From Dysgonomonas sp. 216 (lineage in GTDB: Bacteria > Bacteroidota > Bacteroidia > Bacteroidales > Dysgonomonadaceae), in the NCBI RefSeq assembly GCF_010501065.1, contig NZ_QVMM01000008.1, positions 62,001 through 126,000 of the forward strand: a stretch of 64,000 nt of DNA, in the 5' to 3' direction. Positions 24,989 through 34,617 of this stretch are shown here, piece by piece (the stretch's first letter is position 1; each line of letters opens with the position of its first letter). A program made the translations under genes and the position numbers. The notes below the pieces were generated by a model that was given only the letters and a program-made list of their open reading frames with translations, made no database searches and was not told the origin of the DNA.

Positions 24989-27658
24989 ATGAAGAAAGGA
25001 TTAAAAATTGTAGGTATAATTCTCGCAGTCATTCTTATACTGATGATAAGCATACCATTCCTGTTTAAAGGAAAAATAAAAGACGCTGTTGTTTACACAG
25101 CAAACAAAGAGCTTAACGCTGAACTTGGAATAGGCAATTTCGGGTTGAACTTATTTTCTAATTTCCCGAATGCAACTCTCTCGCTCGACAACATATCGGT
25201 AAGCGGAATCGCTGATTTTAAAGGAGATACTTTGTTAAAAGCGAAATCGGCAAGTGCAACAGTGAACCTAATGTCGCTATTTAATGGTAATTACGAATTA
25301 TCAAAAATAGAACTTAACAGTGCCCACATATATGCTAAAGTTCTGGAAGACGGTCGTGTTAACTGGGATATTGTAAAACCCGACTCTATCAAAGTTGAAG
25401 AACCTGATGAAGAATCATCTTTTCAGCTAAAGCTGCAAAAAGTAACATTAAACGACTGCTATATTACCTACGATGACCAACAGGCTAGTATGAAAGCTGT
25501 TTTAGCAAACTGGCATGGAAGTTTATCGGGCGATTTTACAGCCGATATCACTACTATAAAAACAGAATCGACAATAGAAGAAATATCGTTCACGATGGAT
25601 GGTATTCCTTTTATGAACAAGGTTAAAGGTATAATTAATGCTGACTTGAATGCTGATTTGGAAAACATGAAATTCGCTTTTAATAAAAGTAACATACAAC
25701 TTAACGAAATAAAAGCATCTATTGACGGATCGTTAGCTATGATTGGCGAAAGTGATATGGAATTCGACCTCAAACTAAATGCCCCTGACACACAGTTTAA
25801 GGATATTCTTTCTATATTACCAGCAATGTACACTTCCGACTTTAAAGATGTAAAAACAGCAGGTACTGTATCGCTGGACGCATATATAAAAGGATTAATG
25901 GATGAAACAAATTATCCGGCATTCGACGTAAAATTGGCTATTAATAATGGAATGTTTCAATACCCTTCATTGCCTAAATCGGTAAATGAGATTGACATAG
26001 ATGTTGCTATAACTAATAAAGGAGGCTCGCTTGATAATACAATTGTTGATATAAGTAAATTCTCATTCAATATGGGAGGTAACCCGTTCAGTGCCAAATT
26101 AAATATACAAACTCCGATAAGCGACCCTTCGCTTAAAGCCCATCTGAATGGGAAAATTGATCTCGGAATTATTAAAGACGTATATCCACTAGAGTCAGGA
26201 ACAGAACTCAACGGAAAACTTACAGCCAACCTTGATATTGCTACACGTATGTCATATATTGAGAAAGAACAGTATGAGTCTGTTACTGCAACAGGTTTAC
26301 TTAATGTTGCAGATATGATATATAAATCGGCTGAGATGCAAGATGTAAATATCAATGATATAAGTCTTGAGTTTACACCAAAATATGCCAGCTTAAACTC
26401 ACTTAACCTAAAAATAGGGCAAAATGACTTATCTGCAAACGGACGCCTGGAGAATTACATTGCTTATGCAATGAAAGACCAAACATTAAAAGGACAGTTA
26501 AATATTAAATCGAATTATTTGAATATTAACGATTTCATGGGAGGCGAAGAAGAAAGTTCGACCACAGATACGACTTCTGTTGGTGCATTTATTGTTCCTA
26601 AAAACATTGATTTTGCATTAAATGCAGCTTTAAATAAAGTGCTTTACGACAAGATTGAGATGACTAATGTTAACGGCTCGATAACTGTACGCAATGGAGC
26701 CATTACAATGAATAACGTCAGCGCAAATGCTTTAGGCGGGACAGGTAAAATAACAGGTTCGTACAGTACTGCCGAAAACACAACTAAGCCTAAAGTTAAT
26801 TTATCGTTGAATTTAAACAAGGTTTCGTTTGCCGAAACATTCAAATCAGTAGAAGCTATACAACGATTCGCTCCTATTTTCGATAAAATATCAGGAAACT
26901 ATTCTATGAATCTCAATTTTAATACTACTCTGGGAGAAAGCCTTTTACAAATATTAGGAGCCCTTACGGGAGATGGTGTTTTACAAACTGACGATGTAAA
27001 AATTGAAGGAGTAGAAGCTCTTACTCAATTATCGTCAGCTCTAAAATTAGGAAATAGTGCTTCATTAAGTTCTTTCTCGACTAAAGATCTGAACATTCCA
27101 TTTAAAGTTGAAGACGGAAAAATTACAACTAAACCCTTTAATATTAATGTAGGTAATGGAGGTTTATTAAAACTGGAAGGTAGCACAAGTCTGGACGAAT
27201 CTATTAACTATACAGGATCAATAACACTACCAAAATCGTTAACTAACAATTACATTAATAATGTAGGCATAACTATTGGAGGAACATTTGCTAATCCGAA
27301 AATAGGCATAGACACCAAATCTCTAATAAATAATGTTGCCGACGCTGCAGCTAATCAACTATTAGGTGGATCGGTAAACGACAAGAAAGAAGAACTTACT
27401 AATAAACTTTCGGAAGAAAAAGCAAAACAAGCACAAAAACTGAGAGATGAAGCACAAAAAGCAGCTGATAAGTTAGTAAAAGCAGCTGATGAACAAGGCC
27501 AAAAACTAGTTAGCGCTTCAAAAAATGTGATCGCAAAAGCTGCAGCACAAACAGCAGCTAAAAAGCTGGTTGAAGAAGCTAAAAAACAAGGACAAAAGTT
27601 AATAGACGAAGCCGACGCTCAAGCTAAAAAACTGGAAGAAGAAGCTGATTCGGAATAA
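24989..27658 (+). CDS. AsmA-family protein with coiled-coil tail
   Basis: Encodes 889 residues. One N-terminal membrane anchor (about 5-27, IVGIILAVILILMISIPFLF) is followed by an AsmA N-terminal domain (TANKELNAELGIGNFGLNLF, then NATLSLDNISVSG). Repetitive beta-groove segments follow and the AsmA-like C-terminal region (about 560-760, FNTTLGESLLQILGALTGDG). The last ~110 residues are a lysine/glutamate/alanine-rich coiled coil, absent from E. coli AsmA. AsmA-like proteins bridge the inner and outer membranes and are thought to move phospholipids. The tail may bind the peptidoglycan or another envelope partner, which is inference. Terminators follow. Confidence 0.85.
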   Translation: MKKGLKIVGIILAVILILMISIPFLFKGKIKDAVVYTANKELNAELGIGNFGLNLFSNFPNATLSLDNISVSGIADFKGDTLLKAKSASATVNLMSLFNGNYELSKIELNSAHIYAKVLEDGRVNWDIVKPDSIKVEEPDEESSFQLKLQKVTLNDCYITYDDQQASMKAVLANWHGSLSGDFTADITTIKTESTIEEISFTMDGIPFMNKVKGIINADLNADLENMKFAFNKSNIQLNEIKASIDGSLAMIGESDMEFDLKLNAPDTQFKDILSILPAMYTSDFKDVKTAGTVSLDAYIKGLMDETNYPAFDVKLAINNGMFQYPSLPKSVNEIDIDVAITNKGGSLDNTIVDISKFSFNMGGNPFSAKLNIQTPISDPSLKAHLNGKIDLGIIKDVYPLESGTELNGKLTANLDIATRMSYIEKEQYESVTATGLLNVADMIYKSAEMQDVNINDISLEFTPKYASLNSLNLKIGQNDLSANGRLENYIAYAMKDQTLKGQLNIKSNYLNINDFMGGEEESSTTDTTSVGAFIVPKNIDFALNAALNKVLYDKIEMTNVNGSITVRNGAITMNNVSANALGGTGKITGSYSTAENTTKPKVNLSLNLNKVSFAETFKSVEAIQRFAPIFDKISGNYSMNLNFNTTLGESLLQILGALTGDGVLQTDDVKIEGVEALTQLSSALKLGNSASLSSFSTKDLNIPFKVEDGKITTKPFNINVGNGGLLKLEGSTSLDESINYTGSITLPKSLTNNYINNVGITIGGTFANPKIGIDTKSLINNVADAAANQLLGGSVNDKKEELTNKLSEEKAKQAQKLRDEAQKAADKLVKAADEQGQKLVSASKNVIAKAAAQTAAKKLVEEAKKQGQKLIDEADAQAKKLEEEADSE

Positions 27659-27692
27659 TTTAGTTTATTTACGATCTTTAAAATCATAGTAA

Positions 27693-27727
27693 AAGCCCCT
27701 TTACTAATAAATTTAGTAAAGGGGCTT
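27693..27727. terminator. Strong intrinsic terminator after the AsmA-family gene
   Basis: A perfect 15-bp stem (27693-27707 with 27713-27727) with a GC-rich core AAGCCCC/GGGGCTT and loop TAAAT. It is followed by TCTTATTT. It stops rightward transcription before the convergent rpsP gene. Confidence 0.85.
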
Positions 27728-27788
27728 CTTATTTATCTATACTAAACTTACACAAGCAACAAAATATTTAGTCTATTAGTATAAAATA

Positions 27789-27821
27789 AAACAGACCGAA
27801 CTATGAAAGTTCAGTCTGTTT
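27789..27821 (-). terminator. Intrinsic terminator after rpsP
   Basis: Stem AAACAGAC/GTCTGTTT (27789-27796 with 27814-27821), one C-A mismatch, then GAACT/AGTTC around loop ATGAA. On the minus strand a T-rich tract follows, so it ends the leftward rpsP transcript. It lies 26 bp beyond the rpsP stop. Confidence 0.75.
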
Positions 27822-27846
27822 TTATGCTGTTATATTTAACTAAAAA

Positions 27847-28410
27847 TTATTCAGCATTTGTTTCTGGTGTAGCATCTTCTGTTGCCGGAGCTTCAGGAGT
27901 TTCTACAACTTCAGCAGCACTTACTTCTGCTTCAGCCTCTGCTACTGCTGTTTCAGCTTTCTTTTTAGCAACCTCTTCAGCCTTAGCTTTGTTTGCTGCT
28001 TTTTCAGCCTCAAAACGAGCCTTAGCTTCTTCCGATGCTTTTGCTGCATTTTTGTTTTTAAAAGCCTCATTAGCTTTTTCTTTAGACTCTTTCCAAGCCT
28101 GGAATTTTTTATCAGCTTCTTCTGCTGTAAATGCACCTTTTTTAACTCCACCTAGTAAGTGTTTCATCATAAGAACACCTTCACCCGAAAGTATGTTACG
28201 TGTAGTGTCAGTTGGTTGTGCTCCAACTTGTAGCCAATACAAAGCCCTGTCGAAATCTAATGTTATTGTAGCAGGATTTGTATTCGGATTATACGAACCA
28301 ACCTTTTCAATAAATTTTCCATCGCGTGGAGCCCTGCTGTCAGCAATTACTATCTGATAAAACGGATAGTCTTTGCGTCCTCTTCTTTGTAAACGGATCT
28401 TTGTAGCCAT
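27847..28410 (-). CDS. rpsP: 30S ribosomal protein S16 with long C-terminal extension
   Basis: Encodes 187 residues. The first ~85 are canonical S16 ([53 protein letters not shown]). S16 binds 16S rRNA early in 30S assembly. The remaining ~100 residues are an alanine/lysine/glutamate-rich helical tail ending in an acidic [23 protein letters not shown] stretch. Bacteroidota S16 commonly has such an extension, while E. coli S16 is 82 residues. It has a clear promoter of its own and a terminator, so it is transcribed as a single gene here, not in the rpsP-rimM-trmD operon of other phyla. Confidence 0.96.
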   Translation of the reverse strand: MATKIRLQRRGRKDYPFYQIVIADSRAPRDGKFIEKVGSYNPNTNPATITLDFDRALYWLQVGAQPTDTTRNILSGEGVLMMKHLLGGVKKGAFTAEEADKKFQAWKESKEKANEAFKNKNAAKASEEAKARFEAEKAANKAKAEEVAKKKAETAVAEAEAEVSAAEVVETPEAPATEDATPETNAE

Positions 28411-28458
28411 CTTGTTTGTTAATTTTTAATTAATGCATAATTATTTATTAGCGGGTGC

Positions 28459-28488
28459 AAAGATATTGTTTATTTTACAATACACAAT
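28459..28488 (-). promoter_or_regulatory. Bacteroidota promoter for rpsP
   Basis: Minus strand: TTG (28486-28488), 19-nt spacer, TATCTTTG (28459-28466), then a leader of about 40 nt to the ATG at 28410. Confidence 0.7.
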
Positions 28489-28538
28489 GCATTATGGGTA
28501 AAATTACTCTTTTCACTACACGTTAAATGAGAATTTTA

Positions 28539-29534
28539 TCATTTACCCCAAATACGGGTATTAAGATCCAGTATTTCTACAACAGATAAAATATGGATAA
28601 GATTATTAACATAATAACGGATAGTATCTTCTTGTACCATCGATTTATTCATTTTGAAAGCAAACAAGTCAAAATTTCCAGAGATAGCAATATATAATTT
28701 GCCATCAATAAATGACGATCGCACTCTTTTATCTCCAAAGGTATTTACAAGGTCAACAAAACACTGTTGCATTGTTGGAGTTAACAAATATCGGGCCTCA
28801 ACAGGATCGGTAGCATATACTACAAACTTTTTTTCAAAAACAGGGTCTTCCATATATACAAGTTCGCCCCGTTGCTTTGTCCCAAATTTTTCCTGTATCC
28901 AGCGTCCTATCCCTCCAAACATTCTTTCGGCTGTATCGGGCAATATAAATGTTTCGCCGGCAAAATGTTTATTACTGTCGGCAATAAGAAATACCCCCTC
29001 AAATATTGTATGCCATGTTGTTTTTCTGTTTCCGTTCTTATCCCGGGTTTCTGTTTTATATTGGCTATGCAGCTTCGAAAACTGGAGAAACGTATCGCCC
29101 ATTATTCCCGAAATAAAATTAGAGCCTGAGTATTTGTCTGCTAATGTCCGGTATAAATCTGAATTATAGTATTCGTCGGTATTTATATAGCCGCTCATAT
29201 TAAATTTAGACCGCACTAAGAATTCGGAAGTAATAAGAGGTGCTACTTCGGTATTGAAATCGTTTTCCATTGTTGTTTTCAACGGATTTACCCAAAAGAA
29301 GTATAATACAGGAAAAATAATACACAAAGCCAGATATCCCCAAAGAAGCGATGGATATGCAAAAAAAACAAAAGCAGCAAGAATCAGAAATGATGCAAAT
29401 GTTGCAATCCAAAATATTCTCAAACGTTTTTTTGTTTCTAATCTTTTAACTTCCAGTGGTTCGAGTATATCTTTCAAATCAACAAGTATTTTTGCTACTT
29501 GCTGATCAACATCATTTAGCAAAGACTTTTTCAT
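28539..29534 (-). CDS. DUF3137 domain membrane protein (LemA partner)
   Basis: Encodes 331 residues. Two hydrophobic segments (about 45-60 and 66-85) are followed by a soluble domain of the DUF3137 family (FEGVFLIADSNKHFAGETFI; a C-terminal stretch ending NTRIWGK). The family is widespread and uncharacterised. It is frequently encoded next to lemA, as here with a gap of 13 bp. Last gene of the leftward string that begins at lgt. Function unknown; by association with LemA it may act in envelope signalling or stress. Confidence 0.85.
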   Translation of the reverse strand: MKKSLLNDVDQQVAKILVDLKDILEPLEVKRLETKKRLRIFWIATFASFLILAAFVFFAYPSLLWGYLALCIIFPVLYFFWVNPLKTTMENDFNTEVAPLITSEFLVRSKFNMSGYINTDEYYNSDLYRTLADKYSGSNFISGIMGDTFLQFSKLHSQYKTETRDKNGNRKTTWHTIFEGVFLIADSNKHFAGETFILPDTAERMFGGIGRWIQEKFGTKQRGELVYMEDPVFEKKFVVYATDPVEARYLLTPTMQQCFVDLVNTFGDKRVRSSFIDGKLYIAISGNFDLFAFKMNKSMVQEDTIRYYVNNLIHILSVVEILDLNTRIWGK

Positions 29535-29547
29535 AAGGTGTATTATG

Positions 29548-30108
29548 TCAGAATAAATCTTTTACACTTGGGTTTTGTTGTTCAACAGCCGTTGCTGTTA
29601 TCATTGGCTTAGTTTTGTATCCCATTGATGATGCAAATATGCTTGTTGGAAACATCTCTACAGCATTATTATAATCCATTACAGTTGCATTGTATGTCCT
29701 GCGGGCAGCAGCCAACTGTCCTTCGCATTCGTTAAGAGACGCTTGTAATCTTGAAAACTGTTCATTGGCTTTCAGATTAGGATAGTTTTCAACAGTAAGA
29801 TTAAAAGATTTCAGAGCCTGATCTATTTGTGTATTAATATCAATTTTCTGCTCACTCGTAAGACTAGGCTTTTGAGCCTGCGAACGTAATTCTATCAGTT
29901 TTTCAAGTAACGAACTCTCATGTTGCATATATTGTTTTACACTTGCAACTAAATTAGGGATAAGATCGTAACGTTGTTTAAACATTGCATCAACAGAACC
30001 ATTTGCATAATCCACTTTGTTTTTAAGTCCAATCAAGCGGTTACGTATACTGATAATTATTACAACAATAATTATTACAACAGCAATAGCAATTAAGGTA
30101 ATTTCCAT
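29548..30108 (-). CDS. lemA: LemA family protein
   Basis: Encodes 186 residues. One N-terminal membrane helix (about 3-21) is followed by a four-helix coiled domain with the family hallmarks IRNRLIGLKNKVDYANGSVD, then RYDLIPNLVASVKQYMQHE and YNNAVEMFPTSIFASSMGY. LemA proteins are inner-membrane proteins with an external helical bundle. They are often next to DUF3137 or TPM genes. Molecular role unsettled. The gene lies between the S41 protease and DUF3137 genes with short gaps. Confidence 0.92.
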   Translation of the reverse strand: MEITLIAIAVVIIIVVIIISIRNRLIGLKNKVDYANGSVDAMFKQRYDLIPNLVASVKQYMQHESSLLEKLIELRSQAQKPSLTSEQKIDINTQIDQALKSFNLTVENYPNLKANEQFSRLQASLNECEGQLAAARRTYNATVMDYNNAVEMFPTSIFASSMGYKTKPMITATAVEQQNPSVKDLF

Positions 30109-30140
30109 CTACTTAAAATTTTAAAGTTTATAGTTCGTGT

Positions 30141-31154
30141 TTATTGGTTTTCTAATAAATATTTACGAGCTGCTTCAATTATAGTATCCACACTCTTAAT
30201 CATATCTGTGCCAGTCATATCGACCTTAATATCCGGATCAATACCAAATTCAGTATGTTCTTTTTCTGCATTTAACATAGGCGATGCTGAGAATCTCACA
30301 GACCACCCATTCGGCAATTCCGAACTAAATGGCAAACCGCTTCCCCCTCCTGTTTTATCTCCGATTATCGTTACATTTGGAGAATACCCCATAGCATTAA
30401 CAAAATCGTTTGTAGCACTATAACATTTCCGATTGGTTAAAACCGCCACTTTTCGTGGATATCTTATTCGGTAAGATGACTCAATATAACGTTTGTATGG
30501 AGATGAGAAATCGTTATGCCCCTTACCTGTTTTATGAATTATGTATCCGACCAGTGTCTTTTCGTCGAAAAAACGAGAGGCTAACTTCTCGACATTCGAA
30601 AGTAACCCTCCTCCGTTATCCCGTACATCAATTATTATTCCTTTACATCTATATAAACGATAAATAACATGATCTAAATTAGCTTCACTAAATCCGTTGG
30701 AAAAACTCTCATAATATACATATCCAATACTATCTTCTAAGACTTTATACTTTAACGATCCTGCAATCAAATAATCAGTCTTCAAATATTCCTTTTGTAT
30801 TTTAGCATCAAAATTATCCTTTACCGAATCGGCCTCCCACACCCAATACCGGGATATATTATGGCTCGCAATCAAATTCACATGTCCATCACGTAATTCG
30901 GCTAACATTTCTGCCAAAATATCGAAAAAGGCATCATTTGTTAAATCTTCAGTTATGCGAGGCGAATAGCGTTCACGCACTTCTAACCAATCAACACCTT
31001 TATAATCAAAAAAGCAATAACGTTCGTCTATTATTTTCCACAGAGCTTCAAAATTACCTTTTTTTGTATTCTCAAATTTCTCTTCCGAAAAACAGGAGGA
31101 GAATATTAATAAAAATACAACAGGAACCAATAATAATAGAATCAGTCTTTTCAC
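30141..31154 (-). CDS. S41-family serine protease, lipoprotein
   Basis: Encodes 337 residues. Signal peptide with lipobox FSSC (Cys21). The peptidase core (about 145-320) has YESFSNGFSE and the GIIIDVRDNGGG strand. The catalytic serine lies in KCYSATNDFV and the lysine in GDKTGGGSGLPF, the Ser/Lys dyad of C-terminal-processing (tail-specific) proteases. No PDZ domain is recognisable, which makes it the Tricorn-core or interphotoreceptor-retinoid-binding type. It is anchored in an envelope leaflet. Substrate unknown. Encoded 5 bp after the GH25 lysozyme gene. Confidence 0.88.
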   Translation of the reverse strand: MKRLILLLLVPVVFLLIFSSCFSEEKFENTKKGNFEALWKIIDERYCFFDYKGVDWLEVRERYSPRITEDLTNDAFFDILAEMLAELRDGHVNLIASHNISRYWVWEADSVKDNFDAKIQKEYLKTDYLIAGSLKYKVLEDSIGYVYYESFSNGFSEANLDHVIYRLYRCKGIIIDVRDNGGGLLSNVEKLASRFFDEKTLVGYIIHKTGKGHNDFSSPYKRYIESSYRIRYPRKVAVLTNRKCYSATNDFVNAMGYSPNVTIIGDKTGGGSGLPFSSELPNGWSVRFSASPMLNAEKEHTEFGIDPDIKVDMTGTDMIKSVDTIIEAARKYLLENQ

Positions 31155-31159
31155 ACCAA

Positions 31160-31924
31160 CTAAGGTATTAAAAATTTATATAACTCGTTATGCGCGTATC
31201 TGAAATAATTTAAATCGACGTTTCCGTCTACACCCTCAAGTTGTCCTTTATGCGAAAATTGCCATATAACCCAATCTTTCACATACGAAGGTTCTTCGCG
31301 TAAATCGCACATCCAAATATAATTTGAAGGAAAATTATCCTTTACATAAAGATTATAGCACTCCTTATTAGTATAGATCAACGGATGGCAACCATAATAT
31401 TCATACAGTTCATTTTCCAAAACTTTTAGTTCATCCACTACACGTTTTATATATACAGTATCTTTACTATATAAATTATGTTGCGAATGTTCTACATCAA
31501 TTGCCGGAAACATATCTCCCGATTCACATTTTGCAATATTTATAAAATGTCTGGCTTGTTCCTTACCCGATGCAGCAAATAAATAAAAATGATAAGTCCC
31601 TGCTTTTAGTCCGCTTTTTTTTACAGCTTCGTAGTTATATGCATAATTCCGATCTTTATGGCTTACCCCACCCGTAGCTTTCATATATACAAAACTGACT
31701 CCATGCCCCCGCAATTCCGACCAGTTTATTATCGGATTATGATGCGAGAGATCAACACCTCGAACCAAATACTCATTCTTTTTAAAACTATTTGGCTGTT
31801 TACTTAACTGACCTTTCAAATAGTATATAATCGCACCAATAGATAAGATCATTAAGACTGCAATAAATACACCCTTTACAGGTATCTTTTGGTATTTTTT
31901 CTTTTTACGAACCGGAGGCGACAT
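31160..31924 (-). CDS. GH25 lysozyme-like muramidase, membrane-anchored
   Basis: Encodes 254 residues. Basic N-terminus (PPVRKKKKYQK), then a membrane helix at about 19-37 and the GH25 domain (from about 53). The active-site strand RGVDLSHHN, the VYMKATGG strand, the GTYHFYLF segment and the acidic pair AIDVEHS agree with catalytic Asp/Glu of the Chalaropsis-type lysozyme family. It would cleave the glycan strands of peptidoglycan. It forms a tight unit with the S41 protease gene (5 bp) and rfbC (16 bp), so it may act in wall turnover rather than defence. Confidence 0.9.
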   Translation of the reverse strand: MSPPVRKKKKYQKIPVKGVFIAVLMILSIGAIIYYLKGQLSKQPNSFKKNEYLVRGVDLSHHNPIINWSELRGHGVSFVYMKATGGVSHKDRNYAYNYEAVKKSGLKAGTYHFYLFAASGKEQARHFINIAKCESGDMFPAIDVEHSQHNLYSKDTVYIKRVVDELKVLENELYEYYGCHPLIYTNKECYNLYVKDNFPSNYIWMCDLREEPSYVKDWVIWQFSHKGQLEGVDGNVDLNYFRYAHNELYKFLIP

Positions 31925-31940
31925 AAATCAAGAACATAAC

Positions 31941-32489
31941 TTACTCAAACAAAATGGCATCGGCTAATAATTTGCCCGATTTGTCTTTTGGGGAAAGCAG
32001 TAACTCGCTCTCCTCAATACCCCAATCTACATTTACAACAGAATCATTCCACACAATAGATGCTTCGTGCTGAGGGGCATAAGTATTATCTACTTTATAA
32101 GAAAACACAGTATCATCTTTCAACACTAAGAAACCGTGAGCGAAACCACGAGGTACAAATAATTGTTTTTTATTATCTTCGGTCAATTCTACCGACACAT
32201 ATTGCCCAAACGTTGGGGACGATTTGCGTATATCCACGGCAACATCCAAAACAGCGCCTTTTATTACCCGGACTAATTTAGCTTGTGCAAATTCGCCTGT
32301 CTGATAATGCAACCCTCGTAGCACACCTCTTGACGACTTCGACTCATTATCCTGAATAAAATTTACAACCCCAATATATTCTTCAAACAAATTCTGTTTG
32401 TACGATTCCATAAAATACCCTCGGGCATCGTTAAAAACCTGAGGTTCTATAACCCAAACTCCTTTTATCTTTTGTTCTGTAAATTTCAT
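31941..32489 (-). CDS. rfbC: dTDP-4-dehydrorhamnose 3,5-epimerase RfbC
   Basis: Encodes 182 residues (typical 180-190). Third enzyme of dTDP-L-rhamnose synthesis. The cupin fold shows GVLRGLHYQ (catalytic His), KLVRVIKGAVLDVAVDIRKS and FVPRGFAHGFLVL. Separated from rfbA by 12 bp. The dehydratase rfbB and reductase rfbD are not in the window, so the pathway is split between loci. The product feeds O-antigen or capsule synthesis. Confidence 0.96.
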   Translation of the reverse strand: MKFTEQKIKGVWVIEPQVFNDARGYFMESYKQNLFEEYIGVVNFIQDNESKSSRGVLRGLHYQTGEFAQAKLVRVIKGAVLDVAVDIRKSSPTFGQYVSVELTEDNKKQLFVPRGFAHGFLVLKDDTVFSYKVDNTYAPQHEASIVWNDSVVNVDWGIEESELLLSPKDKSGKLLADAILFE

Positions 32490-32501
32490 ATAGTCAAATT
32501 A

Positions 32502-33368
32502 TCAATCTTGCAATAAGCTCAATATATATTTTCCATAGTTGGTTTTATCCAACTTTTCTCCCAAAGTTTTTAGCTGTGCATCATCAATCCACCTGTTACG
32601 CCAAGCTATTTCTTCGATACACGAAATATAGAAACCTTGTCTTTTTTGTATAGTTTCAACAAAGTTACCTGCTTCAAGTAAGCTATCGCAATTACCTGTA
32701 TCTAACCAAGCAAAACCACGCCCAAACAATTCAACTTTTAAAGAATCTTCTTCCAAATACAGTTTATTCAGGTCGGTTATTTCGTATTCGCCCCGAGCTG
32801 AAGGTTTCAGATTAAGAGCTTTTTCTGTAACTGTTTGATCATAAAAATACAAACCGGGAACAGCATAATTCGATTTAGGGCTTTCTGGTTTTTCTTCCAA
32901 CGAAACAACCTTTCCTGTACCGTCAAACTCAACAACACCATATGCTCTTGGGTCTTTAACATAATATCCAAATATACACGCACCCTTATCTATTGAAGCT
33001 GCACGCTTAAGCATAGCTGAAAAATTTTGTCCGTAAAACATATTATCTCCAAGAATTAAACATCCGGGTTGCCCATCCAGAAATTTTTCGCCTAGAACAA
33101 AAGCCTGCGCTAAACCATTCGGTATTTCTTGTACTATGTAGTCAAACTTCATCCCTAATTCTTCGCCTGTACCTAATAAATCGCGAAACATAGGCAAATC
33201 ACGAGGAGTAGATATAACCAAAACTTCTTTTATACCTGCCAACATAAGGGTAGACAGTGGATAGTATATCATTGGCTTATCATACACAGGCATAATTTGC
33301 TTAGATATAGCCTTTGATAACGGATATAGTCGGGTTGCACTTCCCCCTGCTAATATTATTCCCTTCAT
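32502..33368 (-). CDS. rfbA: Glucose-1-phosphate thymidylyltransferase RfbA
   Basis: Encodes 288 residues. It makes dTDP-glucose, the precursor of dTDP-rhamnose. The pyrophosphorylase signature GGSATRLYPLSKAISKQIMP lies at the N-terminus, then DKPMIYYPLSTLMLAGI and the metal site LGDNMFYG, and the GFAWLDTGNCDSLLEA region. Position before rfbC in the lgt-fprA string. Start MKGIILAGG is the family standard. Confidence 0.96.
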   Translation of the reverse strand: MKGIILAGGSATRLYPLSKAISKQIMPVYDKPMIYYPLSTLMLAGIKEVLVISTPRDLPMFRDLLGTGEELGMKFDYIVQEIPNGLAQAFVLGEKFLDGQPGCLILGDNMFYGQNFSAMLKRAASIDKGACIFGYYVKDPRAYGVVEFDGTGKVVSLEEKPESPKSNYAVPGLYFYDQTVTEKALNLKPSARGEYEITDLNKLYLEEDSLKVELFGRGFAWLDTGNCDSLLEAGNFVETIQKRQGFYISCIEEIAWRNRWIDDAQLKTLGEKLDKTNYGKYILSLLQD

Positions 33369-33398
33369 CTCGTAAATTGTTTATGTTAAAGAATTATT

Positions 33399-34592
33399 TT
33401 ACTTAATTTTTTCAGCCATTGCTTTTGCTAATTCAATAGCCTCTTCATATTTATCGGGCTGCATAGCCTGTTTCATTTCAACAGGAGTACCTACAATTTC
33501 AAATTTCACATCTTCGGCAAATTGAGCAAGACGTTTAACCGCAGCCCCAGCCCAAGTAAATGATCCGAAATATCCAAAATAACGATTCTTTATATCCCGC
33601 CCTTCTATTTTTGACAACAAATACTCGATTTCCGGAAACAATTTATTGTTATACGTAGGCGAGCCAACTATCAAGCCCTTATATTTAAAAATATCGCGTA
33701 ATATATATGATTGAGAACTTTTCGATACATTGTGCATAACAATATCCTTAACTCCTTGTTGAGCTAATTCTGTAGCAATAACTTCGGCCATCTGCTCAGT
33801 ATTTCCATACATACTGCCATAAGCGATAACTACTCCATTATCACCTTCGTAACGACTTAGCTTGTCGTATAAAGATACAACACGATTTATCTCCTCCTTT
33901 ATTGTCCATATCGGACCATGAGTCGAACATATATAATTAATATCGAGGGGAGCTAATTTCTCTAAAGCTTTCTGAACCGGCGACCCAAATTTCCCGACAA
34001 TATTTGAATAATATCTCACCATTTCGTTGAAATATTTTTCCGGATGCATTTGGGCATCAGTTATACCACCATCTAAAGCGCCAAATGTACCAAATGCATC
34101 GCCCGAAAACAACACTTTATCTGTTGTCTCATAGGTCATCATAGTCTCTGGCCAATGTACCATAGGCGTCAAATAGAAAACCAGATTATATTTTCCTAAC
34201 GAAAGCTGATCTCCTTCATTTATAATATTCGTTCCTGCATTTATTCCATAAAAGCCATTAACCATCTCAATAGTTCGCTTGTTCCCTACTATCTGAACAT
34301 TCGGATATTTTGTCCGAAGCAATCCTATCGATCCGGAATGATCGGGTTCCATATGGTTAATAACCAAATAGTCTAACGACTTTCCGGCCAGTGCTGTTTC
34401 CAATTTTTGGAGAAACACGTCTGAGTAGCAAATATCAACAGTTTCGATTAATGCTGTTTTATCATCACAAATAAGATAAGAATTGTAAGATACACCTTTG
34501 GGTAAAGTCCACAAATTTTCGAACAATGCTTTTGTTCTATCATTTACACCCAGATAAAACAGATCTTCTTTTATTTTTATTGGCTTCAACAT
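33399..34592 (-). CDS. FprA-family A-type flavoprotein (oxygen/NO reductase)
   Basis: Encodes 397 residues. An N-terminal metallo-beta-lactamase-like diiron domain has the ligands INHMEPDHSGS, FSGDAFGTFGALDG and STHGPIW; the C-terminal domain is flavodoxin-like (IAYGSMYGNTEQMAEVI and the SPTYNNKLFPE FMN loops). Such proteins reduce O2 to water or NO to N2O using electrons from rubredoxin-type donors, and protect anaerobes. In the lgt-rfbA string, with gaps of 25 and 30 bp to its neighbours, so it is probably co-transcribed. Whether oxygen or NO is the main substrate cannot be told from sequence. Confidence 0.92.
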   Translation of the reverse strand: MLKPIKIKEDLFYLGVNDRTKALFENLWTLPKGVSYNSYLICDDKTALIETVDICYSDVFLQKLETALAGKSLDYLVINHMEPDHSGSIGLLRTKYPNVQIVGNKRTIEMVNGFYGINAGTNIINEGDQLSLGKYNLVFYLTPMVHWPETMMTYETTDKVLFSGDAFGTFGALDGGITDAQMHPEKYFNEMVRYYSNIVGKFGSPVQKALEKLAPLDINYICSTHGPIWTIKEEINRVVSLYDKLSRYEGDNGVVIAYGSMYGNTEQMAEVIATELAQQGVKDIVMHNVSKSSQSYILRDIFKYKGLIVGSPTYNNKLFPEIEYLLSKIEGRDIKNRYFGYFGSFTWAGAAVKRLAQFAEDVKFEIVGTPVEMKQAMQPDKYEEAIELAKAMAEKIK

Positions 34593-34617
34593 GGCTGAGT
34601 TTTAAATATAAACATTC

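Noticed and set aside
27803..28357. A 184-codon rightward frame opposite rpsP
   Set aside because: It is the shadow of the Ala/Lys/Glu-rich S16 tail, giving a low-complexity Ser/Ala protein. No promoter or family resemblance.
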